Positions 20,907 through 33,008 of a stretch of 64,000 nucleotides of DNA are shown here, one piece after another. Within the stretch, counting starts at the first letter, position 1, and each line of letters begins with the position of its first letter. This stretch comes from Niebla homalea (Eukaryota; Ascomycota; Lecanoromycetes; Lecanorales; Ramalinaceae). The translations under genes and the position numbers were made by a program. The notes under the pieces are model-generated. The model did no database searches. It was not told where the DNA came from and saw only the letters and a list, made by a program, of their open reading frames with translations. The stretch covers positions 1,364,001 through 1,428,000 of the forward strand of contig JAHGAU010000007.1 in assembly GCA_019925105.1 (NCBI GenBank), given 5' to 3'.

Positions 20907-22271
20907 TCAGAAAGGATAAGCAGCCCTGTCATCTTCAACGCCAGCTTCTTGCGCCACCCCTATCTTGATCTGCTTCCGGTGCTCCGCATCCAGATACTCC
21001 AAAAGTACCTCACCATACCTCTCCCGACCCTTGTACTTGCTCACATCATCACCCCAACTTCTAACAGCGCTCGCTAATCTCCCTGGCACACCCGGCTCCT
21101 GGGCGATTTTCGTGATTGGCTCGAAATAGGTCCGGATCGTGAAGACCACACCTCCGCTCCTGGGCAATCTTCTCAAACTCTGTCGTTCGGATCTGAAATA
21201 GTGATTCTCGATTGCTTTATTCTTCTCCGCTGTGGCCCACCCCACAGCTTGCGTCCCATCACCGTCTTCAGGCCCGATACTACTTGACCAAGCCAGCTCA
21301 TCATCGACCTGCAGGAAGTAGTTGTTCCGTAGCACAGGTGCGTTGGGTTGGATCCGCCGAAAGAAGTTCATCATCCCTTTTTCAAGCTTGGTCTTGAAGC
21401 CGGGTACGTCACCTGAAGTGTGGATTTCAGAGAGCGGCATACCCCATTTGTCACTGAGGCGCCAGAAGCCCGCCAGGAGGATGGCGCCTGCGAGCAAATA
21501 GTACTGGCCGTCTGGCTTCTCGAACATGATTGCCAAGTCATCTTGAACTAGGCGGGCGCAGGTCATCATGGGGTCTTCGGGAAGTGGACGGCTGGTGATG
21601 TTAAAAGTCTCGTGTGTAGCGAGATTTGCTATCCCAGTGGGCGTGCGTCTAAAGAGCGTGGGATAGCGTTGAGGGAGGTAATCGGTGCTGCATAATCGTA
21701 AGCACATGCTCATCTGACACGCAACATTATGTTGAAAGCTCATGGCAACACACAGCTCTTCAAGCAGCTCAATCGCGCCATCCATCGCTTCCGGCGCGGT
21801 GCGACAGCATTTTTCAGCACGTTCGTCAATACGGCGTTTCTTGTCCGCGTGGAATTTGAGATAGTGGTTGTCCAACTCTATCCATTCATCCCATTGCATT
21901 GTCCTCAAGCCCATAGTGATGTGATACGGGCCATGTCTAAAAGGCCTGTACGGCAACGGTTCCGATGTGTGGACATCCCAATTTGAGAGTGGCTCCGCTG
22001 CCGGACGCTTAAATTCACTTGGCGGCCATGTTCCTGGCGGGCGTGTGGGGGCTTTGAATGTTGATTGTCGCCTTGATGCTGGCTTCTCGAGATCCGGTGA
22101 TGGTGGTCTTCCTGCCGCTGGCTTCTTCCGCTTTGTAAGTGTGGTTGCGATACACCATACTAACACAACGAAAGTCAAGATACCATAGGCAACAGGCTTG
22201 AGGTTTTGGGTGATCCGTTTCCAACTGTCGTTGCCCAAGTCACGTGCTGTTACAATGATGGGCGATTCCAT
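20907..22271 (-). CDS. DUF3445 haem-dependent oxidative N-demethylase-like protein
   Basis: This single exon encodes 454 residues. The start is the ATG at 22271 (MESPIIVTARDLG), the first ATG in the frame. A membrane-spanning segment lies near residues 28-45, followed by a Pro/Arg-rich linker. The rest matches the DUF3445 (haem-dependent oxidative N-demethylase) family: PFRHGPYHITMGLRTMQWDEW, YPTLFRR, a central block around LVQDDLAIM and YYLLAGAILLAGFW, then NNYFLQVDDELAW and RSERQSLRRLPRSGGVVFTIRTY. Bacterial relatives form part of dimethylamine monooxygenase; the role of the membrane-anchored fungal branch is unknown. It is convergent with exo5 (71-base gap). Confidence 0.85.
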   Translation of the reverse strand: MESPIIVTARDLGNDSWKRITQNLKPVAYGILTFVVLVWCIATTLTKRKKPAAGRPPSPDLEKPASRRQSTFKAPTRPPGTWPPSEFKRPAAEPLSNWDVHTSEPLPYRPFRHGPYHITMGLRTMQWDEWIELDNHYLKFHADKKRRIDERAEKCCRTAPEAMDGAIELLEELCVAMSFQHNVACQMSMCLRLCSTDYLPQRYPTLFRRTPTGIANLATHETFNITSRPLPEDPMMTCARLVQDDLAIMFEKPDGQYYLLAGAILLAGFWRLSDKWGMPLSEIHTSGDVPGFKTKLEKGMMNFFRRIQPNAPVLRNNYFLQVDDELAWSSSIGPEDGDGTQAVGWATAEKNKAIENHYFRSERQSLRRLPRSGGVVFTIRTYFEPITKIAQEPGVPGRLASAVRSWGDDVSKYKGRERYGEVLLEYLDAEHRKQIKIGVAQEAGVEDDRAAYPF

Positions 22272-22542
22272 CGTGAACAACTTCCAATTGTCTTTAGCAA
22301 GGCAAAATCAAGTGTTCTTGTGGGCGATGAAAATGTTTGATAACTTCATGGAGCCCAACAGAGACCTGAAGAAGCTGAGAGCCGAAGAAATCCATCTAAG
22401 TGATGTTGTAATGTTCGTATCTTATCGTAGACCGGATTCTCAAACCTCTTTTGGTTAGCGCCAGGCTTGGCCTCGTGAGTTGATTGACGTAGCATTGCGA
22501 TGCCTTTCTTCATGGTAAAAGGTGGTCCCCTTGTCAGTAGGT

Positions 22543-24360
22543 TCAAGACCGTTGATTTCTCCGCTTGAGCAAGCAATAGCGTCCCCAGTGCCTGCGAAAC
22601 TGCGATGGTACTAAGTCTGAGTTCGGCATCCAGAAAATGCGTGCAAGTAGACTTGTTTTGGACGTATCAAGGAAGTCTTCACATGAAATCTGTTCCCAAG
22701 TATCGGTCTCCAGCAGGTAGGATGGTTCAAGTGGCGAGGTGTCTGATCCTGGGAAATATGAGTCCACCAAGTAAGAGCATGACGCGATATCGACCTAATC
22801 TCATCAGCATTGGTGAAGAAAATGGGTCTCTTCAGTCATACATGTTTTTCAAGGTCCTCAGTATTTTGATCATTCATACCGGGAGGGATCTTTCCAGCAG
22901 TTGGAAGACCTAATAGTCCAGTCTCTCTGGAGAACTCTCCAGGGAGCAAACCGCTGAAATCACTCTTAATGAATTGCGCTCGTACGCCCTTAGGCAGGAA
23001 GTATGACGAAGGAAAGCGGTACCATTCCTTGCCCAGACAAAGCGATCCCTGAGCGTTAGAGTACTCTGGCTCTTGGAAAATGTTGTATATTTTCAAAGGA
23101 GCGTTGTAGGCCGTTACGGTTCCTGCAGTCCTCAGGACGCAGAGTACGATGGTGAGCAGAACACCTACCACAACGAGGAATGTCTTGAAAAGACTTGGAA
23201 CTCGACCCAGAAGAGACTTGCGGTCTGAGTGACCCAACTCGAATAACAAGACATGCAGAGCGAATGCGGCATTGAGGCAGAGAAAGCCGTATGCTGGATA
23301 CATGAACCGTTCTTCTTTGTGCGGCTGTACAGAAAATATCACGAGCCAAAGATAGAAAGGGGCAGTAAAGACCAGAGTCCTGAAGTTGGTCAATTTTGAT
23401 GACGATGGCCGTCTGAAAAGCAGCTGCAACGCAACGATTGGTCCCGCACACAAGGCAAGGAGGAACCATACGTTGAAGTTCAGGAGCAGGTTGCGTATGT
23501 AAAAATGCCAGGGCTCTGTACCGAAGATGTCAGGACCTTTGGATGATCCACTGAAGACATTGTAGGATATAATCCGCCAAGGGGAGAAGACAAGTCGACG
23601 GAAGAAGAAGGCATTGACAGCAATATCCAGCACCTACTGGCGTCAGCACACTCCGGATATTCCGGAAAGGGTACAGGGAAATTTGGCTTGATCCTACAAT
23701 GAGCGGTGAAAACCGAGTAATGCCAGCCATAATCCTCTGCGATGTTGCTTGGACTTGTCCAGTCAATCGGATATAGACCAATTCATCTACCATAAGGGGT
23801 AAGATGAGGGCTGCGGAAAACGGCCAGCCCACGATAGCTCCAAGCCCAAACCACGCAATGCCTCGCTGCGTGCCCAATCCGTTCTCGGGTTCCAGAAAAG
23901 CCGCCAAACCCATCATTGATGTATACATGGAGAAGCTGGAAGGCAAGTAGGCAACGGAAGCGTAAAACATTCCTGTGCTCGACACCATGACAATTGCCAA
24001 GATGGCCGCAACGCGCGCGCCGATCCTCTTGGACACGACTTGGACCAAGTGCAATTCGCAGTATGCACATACAGCTCCAAGTGCCATTCGTGTCCAGATG
24101 AGTCCATTGATTTGAGTACCCTGCGTTCGGTTGATCACGATCGAGTAGATATTGAAGACAGCATGTATTGAGATATACAGCCAGCTTCTGATGGCGTAAT
24201 CCGGGGAATACTCCCATGTCTGGAATCCAAATCCATGATTCAAGTAGTGCGTTGGCTCCCAGTAATTGAAGACTTCGTCGCAGTCCTGGATTGGAGCATT
24301 GACGGCAGCAATGGTGTTGATGACCAAGAAGGCTAACGGTAGTATCTGCGAGGAGCTCAT
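22543..24360 (-). CDS. alg9: Alpha-1,2-mannosyltransferase Alg9 (GT22)
   Basis: Exons are 24360-23698, 23633-22842 and 22794-22543, giving 568 residues. Introns start GTAGGA and GTATGA and end TAG, both phase 0. Glycosyltransferase family 22 hallmarks are at the N-terminus: QDCDEVFNYWEPTHYL near residues 26-41, GFGFQTWEYSP and YAIRSWLY, followed by many hydrophobic helices. HKEERFMYP and the luminal CSYLVDSYFPG motif lie near the C-terminus. Alg9 adds the seventh and ninth mannoses to the dolichol-linked oligosaccharide in the ER lumen. The start at 24360 is the only ATG close to the DCDEVF motif. It follows rpa190 on the same strand with a 286-base gap. Confidence 0.95.
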
Positions 24361-24646
24361 GATGTGCAGTGGGTATGCTTACTGATGAATGCACTTGTAT
24401 GGTCACCAAACCTGCAGTGAGAAATGTCAGACAAGATCTCCAGGACGAGATATACGCACAAAAAGGAGCAGCGAGAGGAAGCCAGCCGCCCGAAGTCTTG
24501 CCGATTCACCTTGACTTTTTGTTGCTCAGCGCAGACGTGATCATCGTTAGCAGGCTCCACCCCCTTCCTCAAAACAATGAAGGCAGTGGCGAATTGTCAC
24601 ACAGAGGTATCAAAAGCGTTGCGACTTTACGCAGTTTGGAATGTAG

Positions 24647-27600
24647 CTATCGCTGTTCCATTGGCATCAAGACATCGAAAGCTCCTGTCCCAACACCGGA
24701 TAGTTTACCCATCACGATCCTCGCGCTGGGGTTATTCAATTCATCCCAATCACCTTCCAGCACAGCAGCACTCACAAACCCTGTCGTCGTCTCGAAGCTG
24801 GCCTTCTGTAGAGGACTGACACTACTCGCCAGACCCATCCGGCTAAACGGCTTGAAGCCGCCATCCCTTGTCATGTAATCCGCAATGAGATTTAGATGCC
24901 GCATATCGACCGTAATGCTGTGACCTTTGAAGACGGCGTCCATTTCGCGGATGATAGTTGCACGACCGGCCTCAATACCGTAGGTGGTCATCATTTGCCA
25001 GATATCATTGGTGAAAATTTTATGAGGGTTCAAGACATTCTGGTAGGTGTGCATGGCCTTCAGGTTGACTCCCTGGGTCAGTACGACGGACACCTCTTGC
25101 ATCTTCTTGGTGACGGGGTCTCTCTCCCTTTCTGTTGTGTATACGCCAGATTGGAGATTCGGAGTGGCTTGGATGATTCCCTGGTTACACGCTGCTTCTA
25201 CCAGGGGAAGGAGTAAGAGCTTAGCGGTCGAGACGTCGAATTCGAATTCAATCTCGCACCACTCGGCCCCTTTTGTATCGAATTCGAAGCGGGATAGCCC
25301 TGGCGACCTGTCCTTGACGCGAGCCTCCCGCTCTTTCGCAGTGGCTTTGACTGCCGAGCCTTCTTCGTCGTCCGACTCACTATCCTCGCCGCCTGCGTCG
25401 GGTTGTGAAATCTTTGGGCTATCGCCAATCGCCGAGTCCACCTCGTCATCGACGTCAGGAGTAGTTTCGCGCTGAGCCTTTTTGGCAATGTCTTCTTCCT
25501 CCTCGTCAGGCGCGTCGTAGGACACTGCTTCTGTCTTATTCTGTCGCTGTCTACCTTGCTTGGCATCGTCATCATCGCCGTCCTCATCCACCTCCTCATC
25601 CATGTCATCTTCCCCCCCCTCAAGTTCGGCGTCTGCTTTACCTCTCGGTTCTGGGTCTCTACCGGAGGGTTTGCCAATTTCGGGAAGGGCTGCACTTTCT
25701 TTGAGAAGCTTTGCATCACCTCTTCGAGTGAGTTCATTCTTGATAGCTCTGGCGAGATTAGGCGTGAACTTGGACTCCAGTGTTGTCAGAACCGTGTCCA
25801 CACTAATCGCATACGTCTCACAATACTCAACAGCAGGATACAGATCGAGGCGAATGCTGTAAATCTTTGCCCTTGCATTACCGAATCTTCCTTTGCCGAT
25901 CTTCTCACTAACCCGGACATCTTTAATGACCGCTGCCATCGTGAGCTTGGTTATCATCTTTGCGAATCTTTGCGCGCCCTCCTCGTCTACCTCTGGTATC
26001 AGGTGCAAGGTCATGGTTGGTGTCGAGATCGCCTTACTGGCCGTCATGACTATCTCTCGGAGCCTGGGTATACCCAAAGTGACATTTTTGGCAGCGTGTC
26101 CTGCTAGATGGAATGTATTTAATGTCATCTGAGTCGAGGGCTCTCCAATTGATTGCCCAGCCACAACACCCACGGCCTCGCCCGGTTCAATGGTAGACCT
26201 CAGATACTTTACATTCATTAGCAGATTGAACGTTTTCTTATTGATAGAAGCTTCCTGTGTCCTTGCATCGTGCTTGATCCTCAGCTTCTTCTGAGGATTC
26301 TCATCGCAATAAGACTTGAGCGCCTTGGCAAAGCTTTCAGAGGTACTGCCAATATTACTGCCAGGATTGTATAGAGCCAAGGCCGGGTCCATGCAATCAA
26401 CCTGTCCAGTCTGCCGGTATCGCTTTATAGCAAGTTTGTTGTATTCCTCCGCACCAGAGTCCTTTAATCTGCCAAGATTTTGAGCCAACTCCAGATTCGC
26501 TACCATGGATAGGTAGTTCTCGATCAAGAAGCGAAAGTCGGTCAGATGCTTCTGCTTTGTGACATCGAGACCATCTTCGCCATATAAGAATTGGATCATG
26601 CTCCCGTCCGAGTCCCTGACGGTGGCATCGTAATGAGATTTCAGGCCCTCCATGGCTTTAATTATGCATCGCTGCAAATATCCAGATCTCGCTGTCTTAA
26701 CTGCGGTATCAATCAGGCCTTCTCGACCAGCCATTGCATGAAAGTAATACTCTTGAGGCTTTACGCCAGTCAGGAAGCGATCTGTAATGTATCCGCCAGC
26801 TCGCACCTTGGTCTCGAATGGCTTGAATGACGGCAAAGTTTTTCCGCTGACCATGACTGGTACACGGCGGCCTTCGAGCACCTGTTGTCCAAGGTTGCAA
26901 GATATCAGATTTGCATTGACCACTGATCCTTTTGCGCCGGTCGTCGTCATGGTCTGCATCTGGTTCTTTGGGAAAGCCTTTACTAAGCCCGCTGGTAGGC
27001 ACATGTTCGTAGTCTCGGAGGAGAGTTTGTCAGTTCTGGCCTTATATACGTTGTCAAGGCCTGCCTGTTTTTCATTGTCCTTCAGAACTTCTCCGAGCCT
27101 CTTGATTAGCTCCTTTTGCTTCTTCTGGTCTGGCAGGTCTGACTCGTCAAGAGTCACATATTTCAGAGCCACGTCATGGCCAATCGTTTGTGCCTCTTGC
27201 AGCTTCTCATGGCGCTTCGATTCGCCCTCTTGCGTCATTTCAAGATCATCCATACCACAGGTCCAGGCACGCATGTGTAGAAATTTGGTGAGCAATCTTC
27301 CGAGAATGCTGAGAAGCCCACCGGCGGTACTTGGACCATAAGCCTCGTACACAGCGTGAATGAAACCGCCACCAGTAGGCCCGAGCTGTGCTTTGTCAAG
27401 TATACCACAAATCAATACACCTTGGTCAAAGATCACTCGTCCTTCCGCCTCATCGTTCCACCTTTCCCATGGTGTTTGTGACCTGCTTTGTAAATTGAGC
27501 CCTGGGTGAGAGCGTGGGATTATATTCATCATCACGGTCGTCACAACCTGCTTCCCAGTCCAAAGAAGCTTCGGCTTGATTATTGCAGGTGAGATGGTCC

Positions 27601-29911
27601 TGATCCGGTCCGAGTTAACCAGGCTACTCTCAGGCCTCAAGCAGCTACAAAGGAGCTGGTAATAGTCATCTTGATCGAACAGTGTATCCTTGTTGGTCAG
27701 CCATACTCCTATCGAGATGTGATCTTGAATGAGGCCCCGGAGAGGTTTTCCTGAAGTGGCAACAAGATACTGGTGATCCGTATCAGCGACTGACAAGGCT
27801 TCTGATCGCGCTATCTCGTTTTGCGGAAAATGCATGTTCATCTCGTCACCGTCAAAATCCGCGTTATAAGTGTTACAATTGGCGTAGTGCATGCGGATTG
27901 TCTTTTCTCCAGGAAGGACCCGAACCCTATGAGCCATCATTGAAGGCTTGTGGAGCGTGGGTTGGCGATTCATGAGGACCATGTCACCGTTGGTCAAATG
28001 CCTATGCACTTTCTTATTTCGTGAACCATTCAAACCAGTGTTCGATGGCGCCAGAAGCTGATTAGCTAGAGCCTGCCTTTCCTCAAGATTCTTCGTCCGC
28101 AGGTTAATGACCTGACCAGTCTCATTCTCGATGGCCGAAGCGCCTGGCCATTTTCCAACTCCATTGAGGATAGCCTCCTTCAATTCGTAGAAATTGTGAT
28201 TGGTGACAGGCTCGGGGAAGGTCAGCTTCTTTGCAAACACAGGGGGAACGCCAATCTCATTGGTCTCAATATTGGGATCTGGAGAAATGACGCTACGTGC
28301 AGCAAAGTTGACCCTTTTACCCATCATGTTCATCCGGAACAAGCCTTCTTTTTTCTCTAATTTCTGCTTGATTCCCTCGATCAGTTGACGACCCTGCGGC
28401 TTCTGATTACTATCAATGATGCCGTTGACGGCATCTTGCAGTAGTATACACGTATTTTGGAAGTCGGTGAAACTTCGCTGCTTTTGGTGGCCATCTTCTT
28501 TGGAGCCCCTGAGTATGTTTCCGAGCTGATGCAGCTTTTCACACCGCTTTAGAACATCCTTGTAGGCCGTGTTGTCTTGCGCCTCTGCAATCTCACCGTC
28601 ATTGGTCTTCGCCTCGGGCCTATATTTTGACGGTGGGACTAACAGACAATGTATGAAGAACATGTCCGCAGAGACTGCCGCAGCTTTCTCTCCTATCTTG
28701 TGATTGTAAACAAGCGCAAAGATCTCCCTCTCAGCATTGAAAAGCTCTGCTACAGTAGCATGGATCTCGGATGGATTTACATATGTGTCCGCTTCAGTTT
28801 CCTCGATCTTGGGCCTTTTGCTTGTCGTTGGCCCTGATTCTTTCAACGGATTGGATGTCGCTGCATCTGCAGCAGCGTCTAGCATCGTTATATCTTCACC
28901 ATCGTCATCGGAAGTCAGATCATCCGAGTCTAGTACGATGCCCTCGTCGAGCTCGCGCTCCTCTCTTTTCTGCTGAGTGGAATCTTTTCTGGCTTTGACA
29001 GCAGCGATTAAGGGGTTGGTAGACTTGAACCCTCCTTGTACCATCTGTGCTCGCGCTTTTTTGGCCAATGGCATGCGAAAGAGTTTATTAGTACCGCTCT
29101 TACGCCAATTGGGGGATATACTACAGCTGGGTCAGTCACAGCGGCATGACGAGTAGCACCACATACCCCTGACAAGTGCCGCATTTCCTGGCCTTCGTAC
29201 ACGCAGCGAGGAAGTCTCTAATAATGGCGCGGCGCTCTTCAGCTATCGCCTCCGTCTTGCTCCTATCAAGGGTTCTAAGGTATTGTTTTCCTCCATGTTG
29301 ACTGATTGCGGTCTTTACGAAATCAAGCCTCTTGCGGATGACTTTCGCAAGCCTTCCTTCGTCAGCATCCTCCTCGTCATCTTCGCCAGTCTCTGACTCG
29401 TCATCGTCGACGCCCAACCCTAAATATTTTGAGACAACTTCTTCAAGTTCCCTGGACGAGTCAAGCAGCCCATAGTCGAGCAAGCGAAGCTGGCAAGTGA
29501 ATCGATTGACCTCGGCAGGATGTAAACGTAAATGATTGCAATAGGCGCATTTTGATCTGAGAATTCGCAAAAGCTGAGGCATGAACATAGGATGATACAC
29601 CGGCACAGGCAGATCAATATGGCCAGGATGTCCAGGGCAATGATAAGTATTCAAATGGCATGTTGAGCATCTGGAAGGCTTCATCAATCATTGTTGTCCA
29701 ATACCGATATTAAAAATTTTTGGGCTCACGGGTTATCTTCAAATGCTCCAAGAGCAGAGTCATACAGACCCCCAGGATTGGGATGTAGAAGCGTGTCGAA
29801 GGTGGTTGGGTTGGTAATTCTCCTTACGGAAAGTGATTTGATTTCCTCTTGCGAGAGAAACCCGAAGTCTACGCTTCCAATGGAGGAAGCCACTGGGTTT
29901 GAGATATTCAT
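24647..29911 (-). CDS. rpa190: RNA polymerase I largest subunit, Rpa190
   Basis: Exons are 29911-29730, 29670-29167 and 29120-24647, giving 1719 residues; introns GTGAGC..CAG (59 bases) and GTATGT..TAG (46 bases) close in frame. The N-terminal clamp has the zinc-binding CSTCHLNTYHCPGHPGH, CAYCNH and CGTCQG. The active site NADFDGDEMNMHF is near residues 646-658 with three Mg-binding Asp. The bridge-helix/trigger-loop region follows (GEAVGVVAGQSIGEPSTQMT). A long acidic insertion (about 25370-25640) splits the C-terminal jaw, as is usual in Pol I. The protein ends GTGAFDVLMP. It transcribes 35S rDNA in the nucleolus. It shares a 337-base divergent promoter with prp3. An acidic Asp/Glu-rich linker also lies near the second exon (GVDDDESETGEDDEEDADEG). 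Confidence 0.98.
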
Positions 29912-30248
29912 GGTTGATCATGCAATCCATATCAGACATATCAATGAGGTCAAGGTAAGTAGGAGCAAAGGAGTAGCGATGTAGAAGACTACCATTCCAA
30001 TATCAGAAATCCAAAAGAATTTGTTTGTGGATTAGTAGTTCTATGAGAGGGGCGCGGAGCTGATTCCGCTGCCTCACATATAAATCTTGACCTCGTGAGT
30101 CTCTGCTTTCCATCCAAGGCCATTCTACGACCTGAGCACCATTTCAAGACAGGCGTTCGAAATATCAGAGGAAGGGGCTAGCTATATTGTCTCAATTTCG
30201 GGTGAGTGATGCTTTGAAGGAAGAGCTATCGCCCCACTAGATTACTGC
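29912..30248. promoter_or_regulatory. Bidirectional promoter, rpa190 / prp3
   Basis: Only 337 bases separate the divergent start codons of the two genes, so both core promoters must lie here. There is no coding content. Confidence 0.6.
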
Positions 30249-31985
30249 ATGGCAGAAGCCCAAGTAGCGAATGGCGTGAAGCGACCACACCCTCCAGATG
30301 GCTCTCAACAAGATGACCAGAAAAGGATCCGATCGGCCACTGGTTCGCCATCCATTCCTGCAAATGGCGCGCCCGGTTCAAAACCAGATATCAGCAAATT
30401 CATCGCTGAGGCACGGTTGAGGGCTCAAAATGCAGCAAGTCGTCGTAATGCGACCCAGACTGGAGGGCCTAATGCTGCAGTTCATTCGCCCTCACCAAGT
30501 CTCGATGCACCGCCAAATCGTCCAATGTCAAAGGTTGAAGAGATGAGGGCTAGGGTGGCAGCTTTGACCAGCAAAAGCAAGGCCGCAGCTCAGCCGGCCC
30601 CCTCTCCATTTTCGCCACCGGTCTACGACGATGGCTTCTCAAGGCAGCGAGGCGGTCTTAGTGCCGCTCTACATCCTTCGCTCCTCGATGCGGGAAAAGA
30701 CGCAGCCTCCAAGCATGCTTCCCAGCCTAGATATCCCGCTGCATCCAAGCCCACAACGAAACCGCCAGGCAAGGGCAAGAAGCAACTCGACTTGACCGGA
30801 CCAAACATTGAAGAGTTTCGCCAGAGCAATCCCTACTTTGATGCTTCACTGGGTGGTCAGACAGCCACGCTCAAGACCAGAAATCCCAAGCAGCTCAAAT
30901 TCAATGAGAAGGGAAAATACATCCAACAAGCGGCCTCGATGCGACGTCTGGAGGCGTTGGAGGCCATGCGGAAGCGCATTGCAGCATCCTCTAAGAAAGC
31001 CCTGATCGAAGAGGACGTTGCCGAAAAGAAGTTCATGATTGAGGCACCACCAGAAATTGAATGGTGGGACGAGGGTCTGGTAGCCAACACGGACAGAGGC
31101 TATGAAGACATCACGTCCCCCAATGGCCTCAAGATTGACACAAGTGACAGCATTATCACCCGCCTGATCCAGCACCCTGCCCTCATTCTGCCGCCCGGTG
31201 ACCGCCTCATCCCTGCTCCAAAGCCCATGTACCTCACCACCCAAGAACAGAAGAAGATCCGTCGCCAACGGCGCCTGGCGAACCTTAAAGAAAATCAAGC
31301 CAAGATTCGTCTTGGTCTTCAGGAGCCACCGCCAGACAAAGTCAAGCTGGGTAATCTAATGCGCGTCCTAGGTACCGAAGCCGTGAAAGACCCTACAGCG
31401 GTCGAGGCGCAAGTGACGCGCCAGATTGCCGATCGAAAGCAAGGGCACGAGCAAATGAACGAGGATCGCAAGCTCAACAAGGACGAGAAGCACGAGAAGC
31501 TGGAAATCAAGCAGGCCGCAGATGTTGCCAAGGGTATCTATTTGTCCGTCTACAAGATCGACTCGCTTGCCAATGGCCGGCATCGTTTCAAGGTAGGCAA
31601 GAATTGCGAGCAGCTTGGTGGCACGGGCCTGTGTATCTACTCACCTAAGTTCTGCTTGGTGCTTGTCGAGTTTGGGGCGCATGGGGCAAGGGCTTACAAG
31701 AAGCTCATGATGAATCGGATCGATTGGACCGAGAATTCGCCGGCACCGGTGCGGGAAGGGAACAAGGAAGCGCAAGTCGCCTTCCTGGAGGCTGAGGATG
31801 AGAAAACCGGACAAGTGAAGGATCTCAGCTCGAACAAGTGCCAATTGCTGTTCGAGGGCCAGGAGAAAGATCAAATGTTCCGCAAGTGGGCGACCAAAGT
31901 CTGTGAGACTGAGAAGGAGGCCATGGATGCTCTAGCCAGGACGAAGATGGACACGTTCTGGACGATGGCTAAAGGCATGCCTTGA
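30249..31985 (+). CDS. prp3: U4/U6 snRNP protein Prp3
   Basis: A single exon of 578 residues, starting at the first ATG. The N-terminal 170 residues are low complexity (Pro/Ala/Ser). A PRP3 domain follows (NPYFDASLG near 195, then EIEWWDEGLV, ILPPGDRLIPAP, LTTQEQKKIRRQRR and LGNLMRVLGTEAV). The C-terminal DUF1115 region (about 425-575) contains VYKIDSLANGRHRFKV and RIDWTE. Prp3 binds U4/U6 stem II and is needed to assemble the U4/U6.U5 tri-snRNP. It has no intron. Confidence 0.97.
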   Translation: MAEAQVANGVKRPHPPDGSQQDDQKRIRSATGSPSIPANGAPGSKPDISKFIAEARLRAQNAASRRNATQTGGPNAAVHSPSPSLDAPPNRPMSKVEEMRARVAALTSKSKAAAQPAPSPFSPPVYDDGFSRQRGGLSAALHPSLLDAGKDAASKHASQPRYPAASKPTTKPPGKGKKQLDLTGPNIEEFRQSNPYFDASLGGQTATLKTRNPKQLKFNEKGKYIQQAASMRRLEALEAMRKRIAASSKKALIEEDVAEKKFMIEAPPEIEWWDEGLVANTDRGYEDITSPNGLKIDTSDSIITRLIQHPALILPPGDRLIPAPKPMYLTTQEQKKIRRQRRLANLKENQAKIRLGLQEPPPDKVKLGNLMRVLGTEAVKDPTAVEAQVTRQIADRKQGHEQMNEDRKLNKDEKHEKLEIKQAADVAKGIYLSVYKIDSLANGRHRFKVGKNCEQLGGTGLCIYSPKFCLVLVEFGAHGARAYKKLMMNRIDWTENSPAPVREGNKEAQVAFLEAEDEKTGQVKDLSSNKCQLLFEGQEKDQMFRKWATKVCETEKEAMDALARTKMDTFWTMAKGMP

Positions 31986-33008
31986 CACAGTGTTAAGCTG
32001 GCAGGCGTAGGATTTTTCCTCCTGGTAACGGAACGGCATTGTAATTCCTCGTTCGACAAAATTGTCCAATTATTGACAATCAGCATTTCGCTTCCATTGC
32101 GTATGCCTTCTTCAGCTTCGGTCTAGTCGTTTGTGATGGTTTGTAGGTTTCCTTGCATCTGCCATTGCCGAGCAGGTGGTGATGCAAGTGCAGAAAGAGA
32201 ACTACCATGCAACCTAGCCACCAAGTCCTCACCAGCCCGGCTAGACCTTGAAGGTTTCCCACTAGATAATGCTGTAAGGGGGTTGTAAAGGGGGCCCAGA
32301 TGATGAGATGGTGAGATGGATCGGGCGAAAAATGAAGGAGGGGATGTGAGAGGGAGGAAGGGCATGTCACGTCCATGACTGTAAAGGAAGTGAACATCCG
32401 TGATGGATGCTTCCATATATTATTGCCAGCTCCTCTCCGAAAAACGAATGAGCTAGTCACCATAAAGATATCCAAATTGCAGCATGTACCAAGTAGGAAG
32501 TCATGTTCCTCCTCCCCATGGGGTTAGTTGAGACCCACTCCGCGCGATCTGGACGAGGTTGTTCACCTTACCGCCCCGATGTGCCTTCAATCTCCTACGT
32601 TCCAGCGTTGGATAGGGGGTTTATGATACGCTATATATATATCAACCTCGCCGCCCTCGCTGATATGCCAGAAAATGCGCTAGGCCTGATTTTTGGACGT
32701 ATGATTCGCTGACTACCTACCTGGATTTGCATGAGCCATGGATTATAATAGTATTGGAGATGTTTAACGGGCGAAGAAGGAAAAATAAAGATAAAGGGGT
32801 ATATCACCACGACATATACATTATTAAAATTGCAGTACTAGGGTGCAAAGGTCGTGTTCTCCCAAGGTGATCAACATGATTCCCTCTCAACTTTTTGCAT
32901 GAACAAGGGGGTGACAAGAGCGGTCATGTCGCTCCAAAGGCGAAATGGGTATATATTCGAAACGCCGTTTTCTCGCCCACTTACCGCCGCCTTTTGAATG
33001 AAGATCAA
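31986..33008. other. Convergent intergenic stretch
   Basis: About 1 kb between convergent prp3 and mad1. Short frames on both strands have no recognisable protein; probably 3' UTRs and spacer. Confidence 0.45.

Noticed and set aside
24896..28998. Several forward-strand frames over 60 codons opposite rpa190
   Set aside because: All lie opposite conserved polymerase motifs and show no protein-like features of their own.
32080..32475. 131-codon reverse frame between prp3 and mad1
   Set aside because: No motif or plausible promoter, and composition is like spacer DNA.
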